A stretch of DNA of 64,000 bases from Rhynochetos jubatus. Taxonomy: Eukaryota; Chordata; Aves; Eurypygiformes; Rhynochetidae. The stretch lies in the NCBI GenBank assembly GCA_027574665.1, contig CM050655.1, forward strand, positions 9,295,170 to 9,359,169, written 5' to 3'. The translations under genes and the position numbers were made by a program. The notes below the pieces were generated by a model that was not told the origin of the DNA, ran no database searches, and saw nothing but the letters and a program-made list of their open reading frames with translations. Positions 26,301-40,494 of the stretch are shown piece after piece. Each line of letters opens with the position of its first letter. The first letter of the stretch is position 1.

Positions 26301-26835
26301 GTGAGTGTGCTTAAGTCAACTGTTTTCTTGATCTGTTTTCAGATCATGACCCTCTTGTCCTTTCTGCATTACTAACTGGAGCAGGGTGGGGTGAGGATCT
26401 AGCTGGACCAAGAGTACTATGAACACGGTACTTCTGCGGGGAGTCACGAGTGGGAAAAGTTCAGTCACTGATCTGATTTCCAGAAGTGAGCAGATTAGAT
26501 AGATAGAAGGCAAGACTGTTTCCTTAAGACTGACATTTTCAAGTAGATGGGTGCGTTCTGAAATGAATGGCAATCACTTAATCTGCTCCTACCTATGGTT
26601 TGTCTCAGGGCATTTGTCAGTGTTATCTGAGATGGACTGGTGGGCAGATTTGTATGGCACAGCTTGATGCTGAGAGTCCGTTTAGGTTTTCATCATTTAT
26701 ACTCTTTGGCGATTCACTGCCATTCAAAAGTCAGATGGTGCCAAAAAAAAAAAAAGTTCCTCAATTTCCTGACCTCTACTGAAGTCCTAAATATCGTTGC
26801 TGTATGTTTCCAAACAGGTCCCCAGCTCCTAGGTC

Positions 26836-26851
26836 TTTTTTTTTTTTTTGT
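26836..26851 (+). repeat. poly(T) tract
   Basis: About fourteen to sixteen T residues. A separate A run lies about 90 bp upstream (near 26743-26755). The two together could pair as a hairpin, but no element is recognisable between them. Confidence 0.8.
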
Positions 26852-29800
26852 CCTCAGACAAGCTACCTGATCATGAGTAAGATCCCTGTTTTGGGCATGC
26901 TTGAGTGCACATTGCACTGTAGGTCTTAAATTCAGGCCTTACGTACCAAACACTCCATTCTTCCCTCTGATTCTGAAGCTAGCAGGAGGGGAATGGTTGA
27001 TTGTTTCCTGGGGTTTGTAGAGCTCCTGGTGAGGAGCGGAAAGGCATTCATTTAGCTCAGGACAAGTTGGTGGGCCTCTGGGTAGTTTTGATAATAGATG
27101 GAGATGCACAGAGTCAGATGGGTTCTTGTCCTCAGCAGTAATAGCTGACAATAATGGGTGGGGATTTTTAACCCCATTCTAGTTATTTTTTTTATAATAC
27201 CATGAAGAACTATTACAAAATAATGTCTCTGAAAGAATGCAAGTTAGTAAAAGTATAAACGCACAGGTGGAAGCATTGATCTACAAGGTGAATTACAGTA
27301 TCATTAAAAAATCAATATGTATTTGAAACTGCAAAATGTCAGTAGTTTGGCGTCACTCTGAAGAGTTAATAGCACTTTTCAAAGCATCCAGACTATTCAA
27401 GTAGAAGACAAAATGCCACTGTGTGAGGTGTTAAATTACAGGGCATCTCACTTTCCTGATCCCCGGTAACGGAATATGGAGCTGTTCAACTCTAGGCAGC
27501 TTTGGGATCTACTAATGTGATTGAGAGTTATGACCACCCCCTGTGAAATGGTGTAAGTCCTGCCTTCCAGGTGAGAGATCTCTGCCTCTCCCTTCCTCCC
27601 TCAGTATACCTCTCATTATAATCAGGTTTGGGAACTGTGGATTAGGGGAGTATAGGAATGCCTCCCCAGCACCGTCAGAGGCTGTGCAGAGCCTGCTGCC
27701 ACACCAGGAACGAGAAAGGGCACAAGGAGGTTATGCAAACCGGATGGAAATATTTCCTACCTGGGGAGATCTGAAAGGATCACCGTGTACCAACACTTTC
27801 AATAGTTCTGAAAATGCTTTTTAAATACTGAGGCTATGCAGTCTCATTGCACTGAGTGACTAAAGCCTAAGCAAGCGCGCTGCTTACACTGTGTGGAGAT
27901 GAAACCACCCTACAGCGCGCTTTCTTCCTGACAGCATGGGAGAGGTGTTGTCACTGTCTTGCTGCATCTGTTGGCATTATATTTGGCATGTCTTTATTTG
28001 CAGTGGCTGCTCTGTGGATGGATACATGATATCTATCTACAGAGCTGCCAATCAATAACTTCTACCAATAGTCACTTAATTTTTAGAGTAGAGAACAATC
28101 ACACTGCACCAGGAGATAAGGGCAAGTCAGCAGATCAGACAGCTTGGTGTGTTTGCTATTACCTCTCTGTAAGTGCCGTTCTGTGGCACTCCAGTGGGCT
28201 CACGCCTGTACCATCTGTGTTGCAGAAAGACACACATCTCCGAACAGTTCACTTGTTCTGCCAGGTACCAAACTGCCACCTTTTGTAGAGAAACAAAACT
28301 CTTCCTGCCAGCCATGTTACTGTGCCTCCCGCCCTGTCCCTTACAGAGCAGCTGGCCCTTGCTGCTTCCTGACCCAAGCAGAAGGGCTGAAGGACCATCA
28401 CAGTCCATCTTTAGGGCTAAGAGTTATGCTTTTACAAACGTCAGCACCGGAAAGAAATTATTCTCTATCAGTGAAGTATAAATGTGAGGATGACATGAAA
28501 TATTCAGATGACTCCCCCCTGCTCACAAACCATTGCAGGCTGAGGACGCATCTAGCTGTTGGAACAACAGGGTTCCTGTCACACAAGCGCTAATTGCTCT
28601 GCGATCTGCCAACTAGTGTCTGTGCCTCATGCCTCGGTGGATGAGGTGTTTGTGTTTGCAGAGGCGGCTCGTGGGTGCTCCGTCCCCCAGGAGGCTGCCT
28701 GGACTTGAGCACCCCATGCTACATCTGGATTCTAAGGCTGGCGTACGCCGTTGGGGTTTCTGCGCTCAGCAGGGTGGTGACTTACCGCAATGCCTGCAGG
28801 AAGGCTTGTAGAGCAAAACCAGATTTACAATTGCAGCATCCTCTGAACTTGCCATCAGCCAGGCACTGTCCAGGAGCACTGCACGTGACTTTGGAGAGCT
28901 GTTGATGTGGAGCAGGTAAAGATGAGGCTCTGTAACATATTCTGTGGCTAGAAGCTGTGACCCATGTGTCTCCACTTGTCAACTTTTGGTCTGACTCCTC
29001 TTAATTGTAAAGTGGAAATGGATTGTGCTTCTGTGGATTCACAGTTTCTCATTGCTGGCTGCCTGTTATCTGGCAGACTGCTGGTCAAAGTTTGACAGCT
29101 GAGGAAAAAGAGAGAAATTTAACGATTCTTTAGGTAAAGCAAGAAAACAAAAATCAAATATATAGTTCAACCGTCACAACTGCAGCTGTGCTGGGTTCTC
29201 TTCCAGCTCAGGCAGGAAAAAGCTGTTCACCTGCGAGTGTGTGGAAGTAGCTAGAGGCACGCAATTTCAGTCTGCCTTTACAGCCAATTCCTGAAAGTCT
29301 GTCCAGTGGCATCCCCGCGTATGGTCCGTCAGCCAGCCCAGCAGGTGTGTGAATGCTGCTTGTCTCCTCTGTCACCTACAGCTTGGCGCAGTGAGCAGCG
29401 CAGCGGGAGCTCATCAGGAGCCTGCTGCTTGGCCTTTGTTAGTGTTTCTTGTTGGGTGACAGGGGACATAAATAACAGGCAGAAGGGATGCAGACAGGGG
29501 CAATGACCTTGGCAGGCTGTTTTCCCAAGAGGCCTGGAGCCAGCCTCTGCTCTCAGACACTCACCATTTCCAGTGGGATCAACAGTGAAAGCTAACAGTA
29601 AGGAAGAGCTCCACATAGCAAATGCACTGCCTCGGTCAGAGCGAAACAGCAGCTAAATTTGATATTCAGCTTGCCAAATTACTTCAGATGAAAGTCATTG
29701 TGCAACCGTGCACAGCCTCAGCAGTGGTGCTGCAGGTGAATTTGAGTCACTCGATAAGTGCTCCACAAGTCTATCTATTTTTTATATTTTGGGAACCTTA

Positions 29801-32800
29801 TTCCTAAATTGCCTTACTGTGTGGGTTGTATGCTTCTTGTTTTGGGTGCGTACTTTGTAATTGGGAGTGAAGGGCCAGAGTCCTGGCTCTTAACTGAAGG
29901 CAGGTGGCACTTTTGGTTGTTGCCTTTGAAATTTTCTCGGAGTAGGATAGTGTTTCCGCGTGCAGCTATTCAGTGTTGTTTGGAAGGGAGGCAAATGCTG
30001 CCACATACCAGTGGTGAGTGTAATAACACCTCTGAATAGGGACTAGACTCAAGTTAATTTCTCCTCCCTTTTTCATTTCAGGCTCATTCATACTGCTCCA
30101 GGGCTTCTCCTATAAACTTCTAGCTGTTCTTTCTAGAAAAGCCTTTTGAACAACTGAGTGTCATAGCCACACATGCATACTTGCAGTTCAAATGCCGTGG
30201 GACAGATATTCATATCAATAGTGTTTGTGCATTCATCCCTCATGAGAACTAACATCGCGTGGCCTACCCGAATCATCCCAAACAATCAAATTGGCTTGAT
30301 CTGTAAAAATCGCATACTCAGTGTGGTTCATAACTAAAGGATAGATGTTTGAAAGTAGCTCCCACGAAGCCTGTGGTGAGACGTGTTGCAGAGGAAGGGC
30401 AATACAGGGTGGATGTGCTGGGTAGAGAGCACAACCTCCTGAGTGCAGCCTGAGTCCCCGTGAGGAAGTGGAAGCATGCCAACCAAATCAGGAATGTTTA
30501 ATTTACTGTGCCATGGTATGCATCAGACTTGGAATTCTGCTTCTTTTTGCAATAAGTCACACATGATTACTTAGCTTCAACTGTTACCGCTTGGACTGGG
30601 CTTGTCCTGGGTGGCTCAGTACATACAGCTACGTTATGGTGCTTCCCGAGGGAGCTTTCATTAAAAACCAAGTGCAGGCAGGACGCATAAAGGTGCCAAA
30701 AGAAGTATAGGAACTATAACTCAGGATGGACTAAGGAAAATAACTGGAGGGGCTTAGGTAAAAAAGCAGCCATGCTGCAGCCTTCCCACCCACATGAGCT
30801 TGAAATGTGGATGTGCAGTCAGGCTGCCCTGCCTGGCCCTTCCCCTTCCCAGCTGTGCAGAAAGGGAACGTCCTGAGGAAGTTTAGGAACTGAAGTTTAA
30901 AGTGGCTTCCTGCTTTGTTTTAAAGCAGTGAGTCCTGTTCTCAGCTAAGGGTGAGCAGGGAGGCTGCCAGAGCAGTTCAGTTTGTAGAATCCCATCTACC
31001 ACACTTGGCTCAGTATCTGTTCTGGTGCTTCCGTGTTGCTGCAGGTACATCTTCCCTTCACTCTGTGTTTGACGGAACCGGCCACTAATTTTTCCAGAAC
31101 CAGCATTTTGAAAGAGTGAAGGGGATTAAAAGGAAAGACTTGTAGTTTTCTTCTTTCAGAACCTGGCAGCCAGCTGGCTCACCACTACTGAAAGCAATGA
31201 AATTGTGCCCTGCATCTGCGCTGAGCTCTGAGCACTAATTCCCTTTCCCCACTGACATCATTACGCTCATTTGCTAAAATCTTCTTAGGGCCAAGAGGTA
31301 CCCAGGGCCCAGAAGGGTGCCTGCTCCCTGCCAGCCCTCCCAGGCCCTTTGCAGGCAGTTTGCAGCCAGGGCTAGTGCCAGGCGGTTAAACAGCAGCGTG
31401 ATGCGGATACGGGGAACAGGAATCTGCGCTTCCTTCCATTGCTGAGCCTGTACGGGCAGGGATTACTGGGGGGAACTTGGGAGTGGGAAGGCTGCTCTCA
31501 GATGTGGAGATGGGGGATTTCTGGGAGAGGGCAGGGAGAGATCCATTTAGCTGGGTCAGTCCTGTGTTTGCCCTTGCTGTAGGAAGCATTCCATAGTGTC
31601 TCCCTCTGTGACCTCCCAGGGTGGCAGTGCAGCTACCACAGGCGATGGGATACCCGAAGAGTGCCCAGTGGTGCACAGAAATGAGTGTTGGCATGTTTTG
31701 CTTCCCCAGAGTGCCCAGTCTCACTTCTGTGAAGCTCCTGCTTAACTCTAGTTGGATGGTGAGTACTGAGGCATTGCAGGCATGGATAAGGGGCAGAGGA
31801 CAGGAACAGGGCAAAGAGCTTTCTTAGATGTCCCACTAGTAATGTCCTCTTTCTCTACCAAACACAAAGCTTTCCTAAGTCCCGCTGTCCTCATTCTTTC
31901 ACTCGGTCAGCTTGGCTGCAGGCAGGGTAAACAGGGAACAGTTTGGATCCTTTTGAATTCCTTAGGCTTTCTAGTCAGAGATTCACTGACGAAACTCATA
32001 CCGTGAGCCACTGGAATTGTCTTTTACCTGCTATTCCACCCTCCCTTCACTGGCAACTTTCCTACACAGATTGACTCCTTGGGGGCCTCTTCCTCCCTAT
32101 TTGGGGTTCCTTGCAGCCCAAGGGCTGCTCCGATCTCTCTGCTCTGAGCAGGCCTACCTGGAGCAGGTCTCCAGGATCGTTTCAGCTCCAGCAATACATT
32201 TATGAATAGAAAAGCCGAAGTACAAGTGAGAGATGGGAGATGGGTTTCATTCTCCGCCATACACTGCAACCAATTTGCTGCCAATTTGTCTCTCCCTTTT
32301 GGACTGGGTGAGGTTCTGCACCCTGTGCGGTGCCGTGTCCCCAAGTCCTTGTGCTAACTGGCAACTGCACTCCACCTGCCCGCCCTGTGCTCCTTTTTCT
32401 GTGTTCACAAATGAACCAGGAAGACAGGATGTTCATGGCCAATCTCTGAGCTCAAAGGGATGTGCTGTGGCAGATGATCCGTTATGAAATATTTGCCTGG
32501 CACTAATGGGAACATAGCAGCCATGAACGGATAAATACGCCCTCTCCAGGAAAAATCCTTAATGGAGATGCAAGGGAAGTCATCCATCCTTCTTAATGTT
32601 TAAAATAAAAACTGCCTGCTTGTTAGCTGTGATTTATTGGTTTTGCTTCGGTCCTACAAATGGAATGGACTTGGAAGGTTAAGCCCAGATGAGCTCATGC
32701 TGTTCAGCTGGATGATATTAGGAGTTAATCCCTTTGCGTGGTTCCACGTTCTGTAATACCTCTCAAGCCTGGTGATTGCAGCTGTATTTTAAAAGCTTTT

Positions 32801-35800
32801 TTAAAAAGATAATCTGTTGAAAATGTGAAGCGGGTAGAAATAAAAAATATTCTCTTCTCTCCATAGAAAAGACACAGTATTTGTTTCTGTGTTTAAACTT
32901 TTCTTTGAACTGGCTTGCAAAACAAATTCAGGATTGATTACAGCCTTCCAGCGATGACTTGTAAATTCAAATCTATTATAGAGTTGTAACCGGTAATGTT
33001 TCCCACAACTGCTGCAAGTAATTAAAGGTCTCCCTTGCAATTTTAATAACCTGCTTGTTTCCTGGCTCCTAAATAATTCTTTTGTTCCATGTGGGTTTTT
33101 CTTTGCTTTGTGTCGCTGCACTGAAAATGGCTGGTTTCTGGGAGCCCATGAACTGCTATGTGTGTTAACTGTAGCTTATCAGCCAGGTAATTTTATAGCC
33201 TTCTGGCTATGAGATAATTAAATAGATGTATAACAAATCTACCCTGTCGACTGAAACTCCAGGCGTGTGCTTGGTTGACCTAGGGGTCCCAGCAAGGGCT
33301 ATTTATTTGATTCCCATGCTAACTGAATGTTTCAGGGATTTGCTACTTACGTGAAATCCTTGTACCAGGTTTCTGAGCCATCTACCATACAGCTGATCCA
33401 CTCATCCAGGTTAACCTTCTTGTTTCCATCTGATTCACGGGACTCAGAGGATCGAGAGTGGATTGCAAATAACAGACTTGCTCCTTTTGAAGAACTGTGG
33501 GAACGCTGCAATGCCCCAAGTGTTTGCAACATGCCTCTGAGCTAAATATCAATTAAAATAAGCTTACTTTTGAAAGGATGCCAGAGTATTGCTAACTCTG
33601 GCTCTCTTTTTAATTCTCATGAGTTTTATTTACAGCTTCTGTGTAAAAAAGTCCATATGGTTGCAGAGAAACATGAGCTGTGCAAATCCTAGTAACCTGA
33701 AAATCAGAACGCAATAAAGGGTTGAGTATAGGTAAGCGTGCCTGCCCTTTTAAGGTGTGAGTTAAAACGCAAAACTCTGTCGAACGTTGCGGTTTAGATG
33801 GCTGGCCTTGCTCTGGGCTGTCAGGGCCAAGGAGAGCTAGTCAGCAGCTCTTTCTCCCCTCTAATAGTATTTAACATATCAGCTGTTACTCTAAGCTCCT
33901 TGTGGGCACATGCTCTGTGTGAAGAAATGAGCTCTGCAGGCACACTGCAGGAGGGCTGTTTTCAAGATCTGTGTGATCTATAAGTCAATCAAGTAATTCT
34001 GAGGGCCTGACTTTCAATTTAGGAACGCTTAGGCTTGCCAGGGCCAGGAATGAAGCAGAAAGTAACAGAAATGGTGTTTAGAACTAAGGGATAGAGGAGA
34101 AATAGACTGGAGGATGAAAAAGCACAGTATTCTTATGCCAGTCATACTTTTCAATTGCTATTTTTTCATGTTTCCTTCATTCCTTTCCCACTCCATCCTC
34201 TGCTATCCTTTTCTGCTTCTCACCTGCTTAGGTCCAAATACACAGTGCTAGGAAACATTGGTCCATCTTTTTATGTGCAGAAATGTGTAGAAGAGATTAG
34301 AGTTTAAGGGACCTCGGTTCTGGGGTGGAATTTGTGTGACTAAAATACATTAACAGTACCAAGATTTGGCCAAGACTATAATAATGGCTTTTCTGGTGTT
34401 GAAGAAGAGTTGGTCTCAAAGTTCAGGAATCTGACTCAAAAGGGAGGTCATCTGTGCTAAACATGAGACTTTGCCTTATTGCTTGATTGGAATAGTTCGC
34501 AAAGTTTAATCTTTCAGTTTGTCCTCTCTCGTGTAGGCTAAAAAGCTTCCTCATTAAGGCTGAACTTAGACTTGAAAAATATTTCAGGTGCCTGGAGCAC
34601 CTCCTCCCCTCCTTCTCCACTGACCTGGGTGTCTGCAGAGTTCTCTCTCTCTCACTCCTCTCTTCAGTTGAAGTTGCACAGTTTTGGTTCCCTCCCATCC
34701 CCTGCTCCAGTATGTTATCCCAGGGGCGCTACCACCGTCGCTGACGGGCTCAGCCTTGGCCAGCAGTGGGTCTGTCTTGGAGCCGGCTGGAATGGGCTCT
34801 GACATAGGGGAGGCTTCTGGCAGCTTCTCACAGAAGCCACCCCTGTGCCCCCTGCTACCAAAACCTTGCCACGCAAACCCAGTACAAGCAGCATACAAAT
34901 ACCTACAGAGAAGAGATCTGCAAACTTCTGGAGCTGTAAATTGGAAATACTGTCCTTATGTACTGTATGACAGCTAATAGTTTGTGAATTGCTTTACATG
35001 AGCATGGCTAAAGTCTGCTTAGTTTTCCTATGCAGCAATATGAGCTGTGAGCCTAAATTAGACTGTGTTAAATGTTTGTCAGGCATGTTATCCACACTAG
35101 TAGTAGCCAGGTTGTTTTTAGCAGGCTCTTCTGCGGAGCACCTGCATGTCACCACCCTAACAAGCAGCTCACCAGCTTGCTGTTCTTACCTCATATTATA
35201 GCTTACATTGCCCCAAAACTACTGTCAAAATCAAGTCAAGGAGATGAGAATCCAACCCCTATACTGTGCTGGCAGGACGGGTAGCTGGAATCTAGTTCAC
35301 CAGCACTGTGCACCTAACTGCGTGGCTGTGTAAAAGCTCCTAGGAAGTATGGAATGTGTAGCTGAAGGGTCCCTGCTGTTGTACTTTTAGTTAAACTTGG
35401 AGCTGCGGGAGGTACTGCTGCCTGCAGAGCACTCCGCACATCAGCTCCTATTTCAGGCTCCAGCCATGCTTGGAGAGGGACGGGGGAGTTCTCCAGAGCT
35501 GCAACCTTCAGGAGGTACCTTCCCCTCCCCTGGGCCTCAGGTAATGCACCTGGATATTAAATGTGTTGCGTTTAAGAGGAGTGAAAACAGAGAAGCACAA
35601 TCTGGAAAAGGAAGCAGAACTTTCTGCCTGCCCAGCTCATGGAAATGATGTGTGTGTTATTCAACAGGAGGGGATTTTCACTTGAAGAATCAGTGGGAAA
35701 GTGCTTCAGCACACTCTGCCAGGACAAGGTGTGGATAATGAAGATTTTTCAGCTCTTGCTGGCCACATCTGTGGTTTCTGTTATGTTCTGAAGTGTGGAC

Positions 35801-38800
35801 TCTTCACTGCAATATTTGCAAAAGGGAAGGAAGGAATAAACTTAGAGAATCAAAGCATATTTGTAATACTGGAAATCTAGGTGTATTCTGTGTACTTTTT
35901 AAAATGTGAGAAAGCAAGAGTGATGATACAGAGGTTCAGAGCTGGAGGTCTTACTTCAGCCGTCATGCATGTGGGCTGCAGTGGTAGTTAAATAGTTTTT
36001 TAGAAGTCCTTCTATAAACGTGGTTGGATAATGGCCCCTTCAAAGGAAGTCGTGTTCCTCTAATTTGCCGAACTTCAAGTACACCAACAAAACCGTGGAC
36101 AAAGGCATACTTTGCTTGTGATCTCAAAAAAACATCTGTTGCCAACACCACTCTTAAGAGCTTATTAAAGTACTAAGCTAGTCTGGATTAAAGCAACGTC
36201 CTGGTTTACATACAGGTTAAAAGGCAAAGTGATGAAAAGCTGTTTAGTTAAATTACAGCACAAAGCTGTGTTAATTATGACGTACCTCAAAATTTTGTAA
36301 AGACCCAGATTACATCGCACAGTACGCGAGGAACAGTGGGTTTTTGAGGTTAGGCGAGATGGAGAGGATAGCAACTCTAAGGAGCTTCCAGATTTCAGTG
36401 CTTTCCCAGGCAAATTATATAGCGTTTATTGATTCTGTATTGAATGCCAGCGGGAAGAATTAATTAATTTAAACCAAGAGTGCTGAAGAGCTGTTAACTG
36501 ATTAAGGAATGACTTGGGAAAAGGTTTGGATGTTGTTGATGTGCATTGCTCAGCAAACTTTGTGTGACAGGTCAAAAAACCCCCGAGCGAGTAGCCTATA
36601 CGGGCCAGAGAACAGGGCTGAATGCATGCCAGGGCATGTGAGTGCTCTTACCCGATGCTGTGCTTGGTCTTCAACAGCGTGGGAGGTGCATTAGAAACCA
36701 GGGACGTAAGCTGGAAAGGAGATCCAGAAGCTCTCACAATTCACCTGTTATTGAAACAGGCTTTTTTAAGGAGATTAACTATAGTTAGGAAGAGTATTTT
36801 TCTAGCTCTCTACTGTTTTTATTTTATTATAATCTGGTTTCTTGCCTGAATATGCCATAGCACAGCACAGATGTGACTTGGGGCTGGCAATCACCCCGGG
36901 AAGTTTAAGTGGCTGTGTTGCAATTAAATAGAGATCAAATAGCCCAGAGAAGGATGAGCATAGCTCCTCTGTCTGAGCCCTGGCTGTATTTCAGCCAGGC
37001 TCACGGAGGCCTGGCCTGCAGTGCTTGTCTGCTCCCCTGGTCCCCGGTACATGCGTGGGACAGAGCCACCCCAGAGGGCATGAGGAGAGCTGGTGTGTTG
37101 TTCCTGCTGAGCCAGGCTTGGTCACCTCCTCGAGTACACAGCAGTAGCAGGAAGAGAGGGAACTGCTTGGCTGGGCTGGCACTTCCTGAGCTGCCTTAGC
37201 CATATTCCTGCTGGCAGTCCTTCTAGACACTTCTAGGTGGGTGATGCCCAGTACCCACTTTCCTTTATTCCTTCTTTCCCCGACACCTTCAAAGATGAAA
37301 TGGGAAAGATTAGGAACTTTTACTTAGAGGGCCTTGTCCTTCCAAATTCTGGCATACCATGCTGGGAGGGAAAACCAAGATCCTTCATGTGGAGGATCAC
37401 ATGAGGTCTGGAAGGCTAACGGTTACCTGTGGTGCTCAGAAAGCTTTCCATTGTCTGGGGATAAAGGGTGAAAAAGAAGAATAAGGTTTTGTAGCTGGCA
37501 CAGGCTGTGACAGCTGGCACCTTGCTGATGGCTGGAGCTTCTCTCCTATTGCCCGAGACTTGTTTCGGGCATGTTGCTGGCTCTGGGATCCCTGTGGATC
37601 CTGGCAAAGGCAGCACCTTTCCAAGGTGCCACCTAAGAGCCCAGTGCAGCAGTGGTTGCTTTGGGCTTCAATTACTGCGAAGGTCACGAGTTTGTTACAA
37701 AATGCTGGCCGTGACTGTGTACAGGATGGCTCACAAAGTTGTACACAGAGCAAACCCCAAATCTTTGAGGTTTTACCCTAATCATGAGGTCAAAGTTAAA
37801 AACTGCTCTCTGACAGGGCTAGACCACAGTCTAACGTACTTGGCAGTAACGTACTTCCCTGATGTGGTTAGGAAGAAGCAGTAAGCAAGGCTGGTCTTTT
37901 TTGTGTTAAATCTCCCCATGACACTGTCCTTTTCCTCTTTCCCCATCTCTGTGCTGATGGTTAACTCTTGGTGAAGTGTTTTGGCTTTGCTTTTACGAGC
38001 CGGGGACAAACAGTGAAGTGCATGTCGTATCACTGAGTAGACCAAGCTTTTTGGTACCGTTGCACAGTGACAGGTTTCCCAGGCCACATCCTGACCTGGG
38101 GCAGGCCTGGGAGTGCACACGCACACTTCAGACTTCTGCTTGGCTTTCGTTAACGTGACACGAGTGTCCAACAGCTTTGCTGCTTCTTGTGAGCCTGCAG
38201 CGCTTTTTCCTGAAGCAGGAAAGAAAATGCAAGAGGAGAGGTCCGCCCTGCCCCTCACTCGCTTGTGCCGGGGATGGTAATTTCAAGAGGAAAGCAGACA
38301 CTTCTGCGGTGTGGGCTGCCAGGGCCAGCGGTGGGGTTGCACTGGAGCCCTGGATCAGGAGCTGAGCCTGGTAAATGTGTTGCTCATGAGTGAAGCCAGT
38401 CAACCTAGCAGTTTGTTGGGAGAGGTTAAGCCTAAGACAGACGGATTAATACACCCTGCAGGAAGGCTTCTTCCTGCGCTTGAGGAGCAGCAGTGAAATT
38501 TGAGCAGAGCACAGGCTGAGAGCAGTTTCTCAGAATTTACCTGGATCATATTCCTGTGACGCATTAAATCCTGCTGCATTAGGGATAACTATTCAGTCAG
38601 CTCGTAGCTATGGATGGAGGGGATGGATGGATGCTCCTGGCATCTGATGGCAAAACCTGGAGCCATCGTACACTGTCGAGTCAGCCCGTATACCAGCCTG
38701 GTGTGTCCTGAGCCTGAGCACAGCGGAGGGCAGAGCAGCGGGCCTCCGAGAGAGCAGCCGGGGCTGCAAATCACTGCACAGCAGGGCCCTGCTCAAAGGT

Positions 38801-39914
38801 GGCCCGTGATGGAGAGCTTGCTCCAAGGAAAGCACTTCCCGGGTGGCAGGGAGAGCCTGGAGGCAGGAGCGCCTGCCTGCTCAGTCATCTTCGGCATCTC
38901 CAGCTGTAGGCAGTACAGTTCACAGCAGGAAATCTTCATACATAATAGCTACTGCAAAATTTCTTGCTTAAAGGTTTCCCTGTCGAAAGGGAGAAGAAGG
39001 GAAGATTGGGTTATGATGTGATTCGCATACATTCCTTCTTGAGTAGGAGGAGGAAGGAGCAGACAAAAACCTGCCGCTTTCCCCGTTCCTTCCAGGTGAC
39101 TAAGCAGCAATTTTATTTGTAACAAAAGCGAATGATAGGCAAGTGAACAGAGCTGATGGTACCTCTGAGGGCGCTTCTGTTGCTTCCTGCGCTGTGAAAA
39201 TCTGCTTAGGCTCTGAGAGATGCATTGCATCGCGTCGTATTGATTTTTCTACTTCGGGTTGAGTGTGCTTGTTAGCTTTCTCCCCTGTGACAGATTAGGT
39301 CGTCTCTGCTGAAGGTCACCGATGGGGGGTTCGGCATCTTTTTTCGCTGCTGGAGGCTGGGGTTTTGGCTTCCCTGTCCCTGCGTGTTTTGGCCAGCAGA
39401 GGGTACTCGATGAAAGGTTAATGCTGAAACAAGTTGTCTTTCGCTGTCAGGCTGAGCTCAAAGTTGAGAACAAAAGCTGCCCTTCTGATAAGACAGGCCC
39501 GTAACAGACAAACCGCCAGTGATTAGAAACGCTCATATCCTCAAACTGCCTTTCTACGCAAATTTGGTTTGCTTTATGATTAAAACGTTTGAATTTGAAA
39601 CTTGCCGGTCATGTGAATGACTGCTGGCTTTATTCAGTATCCAGTCAGCAATGCGTCTTGCTTCACATCCTTGGTGGCATCTTTTGTAGAAATGAATAAA
39701 TGCTAATAATTATGCTTTTAGTAAAAACAAAGGCATAAAAGCAGTCACGAAGGGATTTCGTTACTAAAAACCCCCCGGAATTTACTTTAAAGACTATCTA
39801 AAGCTAGTGCTTGAAAGCATCAATAAAACGTGCTTATCCTGTACAAATAACATGGAACTTGCACTCACTGTGAGTGAGAAGGGCTGCTGTGCTCCTGTGC
39901 CACCCATACTGCAT

Positions 39915-40050
39915 CCCTTCTCGGCACCCTCGCCGTGCATGCCTGGGGCAGCGTGGAACGCGTTCAGCACGGCGTGTCGGTGCGGGGATGAGCACAAGGC
40001 TGCAGGCACCAAGTCTGCCCGTTTTGGCTCATTCTGTGACATCCTTCGTG
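39915..40050. promoter_or_regulatory. small CpG cluster
   Basis: About thirteen CpG dinucleotides in 135 bp (for example AACGCGTTCAGCACGGCGTG) with GC near 60%. It is too short for a formal CpG island. No exon or known motif is recognised. Confidence 0.35.
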
Positions 40051-40494
40051 GCTTTTAGTTTATTCCCCTCTGCAAAACAAGGTTAATACTTGAATATTGC
40101 TCTGCAAAGTTGGGACCTGCGTTCATATTTTCAAGAAAATATGTTATTGCTATTTTGTTAACTTCTCCAGTCCAATGTTGTGTTCCCATGTGGGAGGCAC
40201 TACATGTGGAAAAGTGAAATACAACTGTCACCAGGAGAAAAACAGGACTTTCAGAAAGCGTTGTTAGGAAAAAAAAAAGCCAGGTTAGGAAGAAATTATG
40301 GTGGCGGTTTTCAGCTGGAATTCCAAAACAATTGTATGTTACATCTGGGCAATAGTTTCTTCCATCTAGTGTTAGAATGATGTTTTGTAGGTATATTTCA
40401 TATATATATGCATTTATCCTTTTGTCTTTGTGTTTTGTACACAGAATGCTAATAGTAAAACTGATAATCAAGCATTTATCAGGAAATGCAATTT

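Larger units (their letters stand above)
10830..40494. other. long non-coding stretch upstream of the NDNF-like coding exons
   Basis: No coding exon, RNA gene or clear transposon copy is recognised in nearly 30 kb, only short simple repeats. If the non-coding first exon of the NDNF-like gene lies in or beyond this stretch, part of it is intron 1. Open frames up to 165 codons occur (14379-14837 and 25735-26232, both minus) without known domains. Confidence 0.6.
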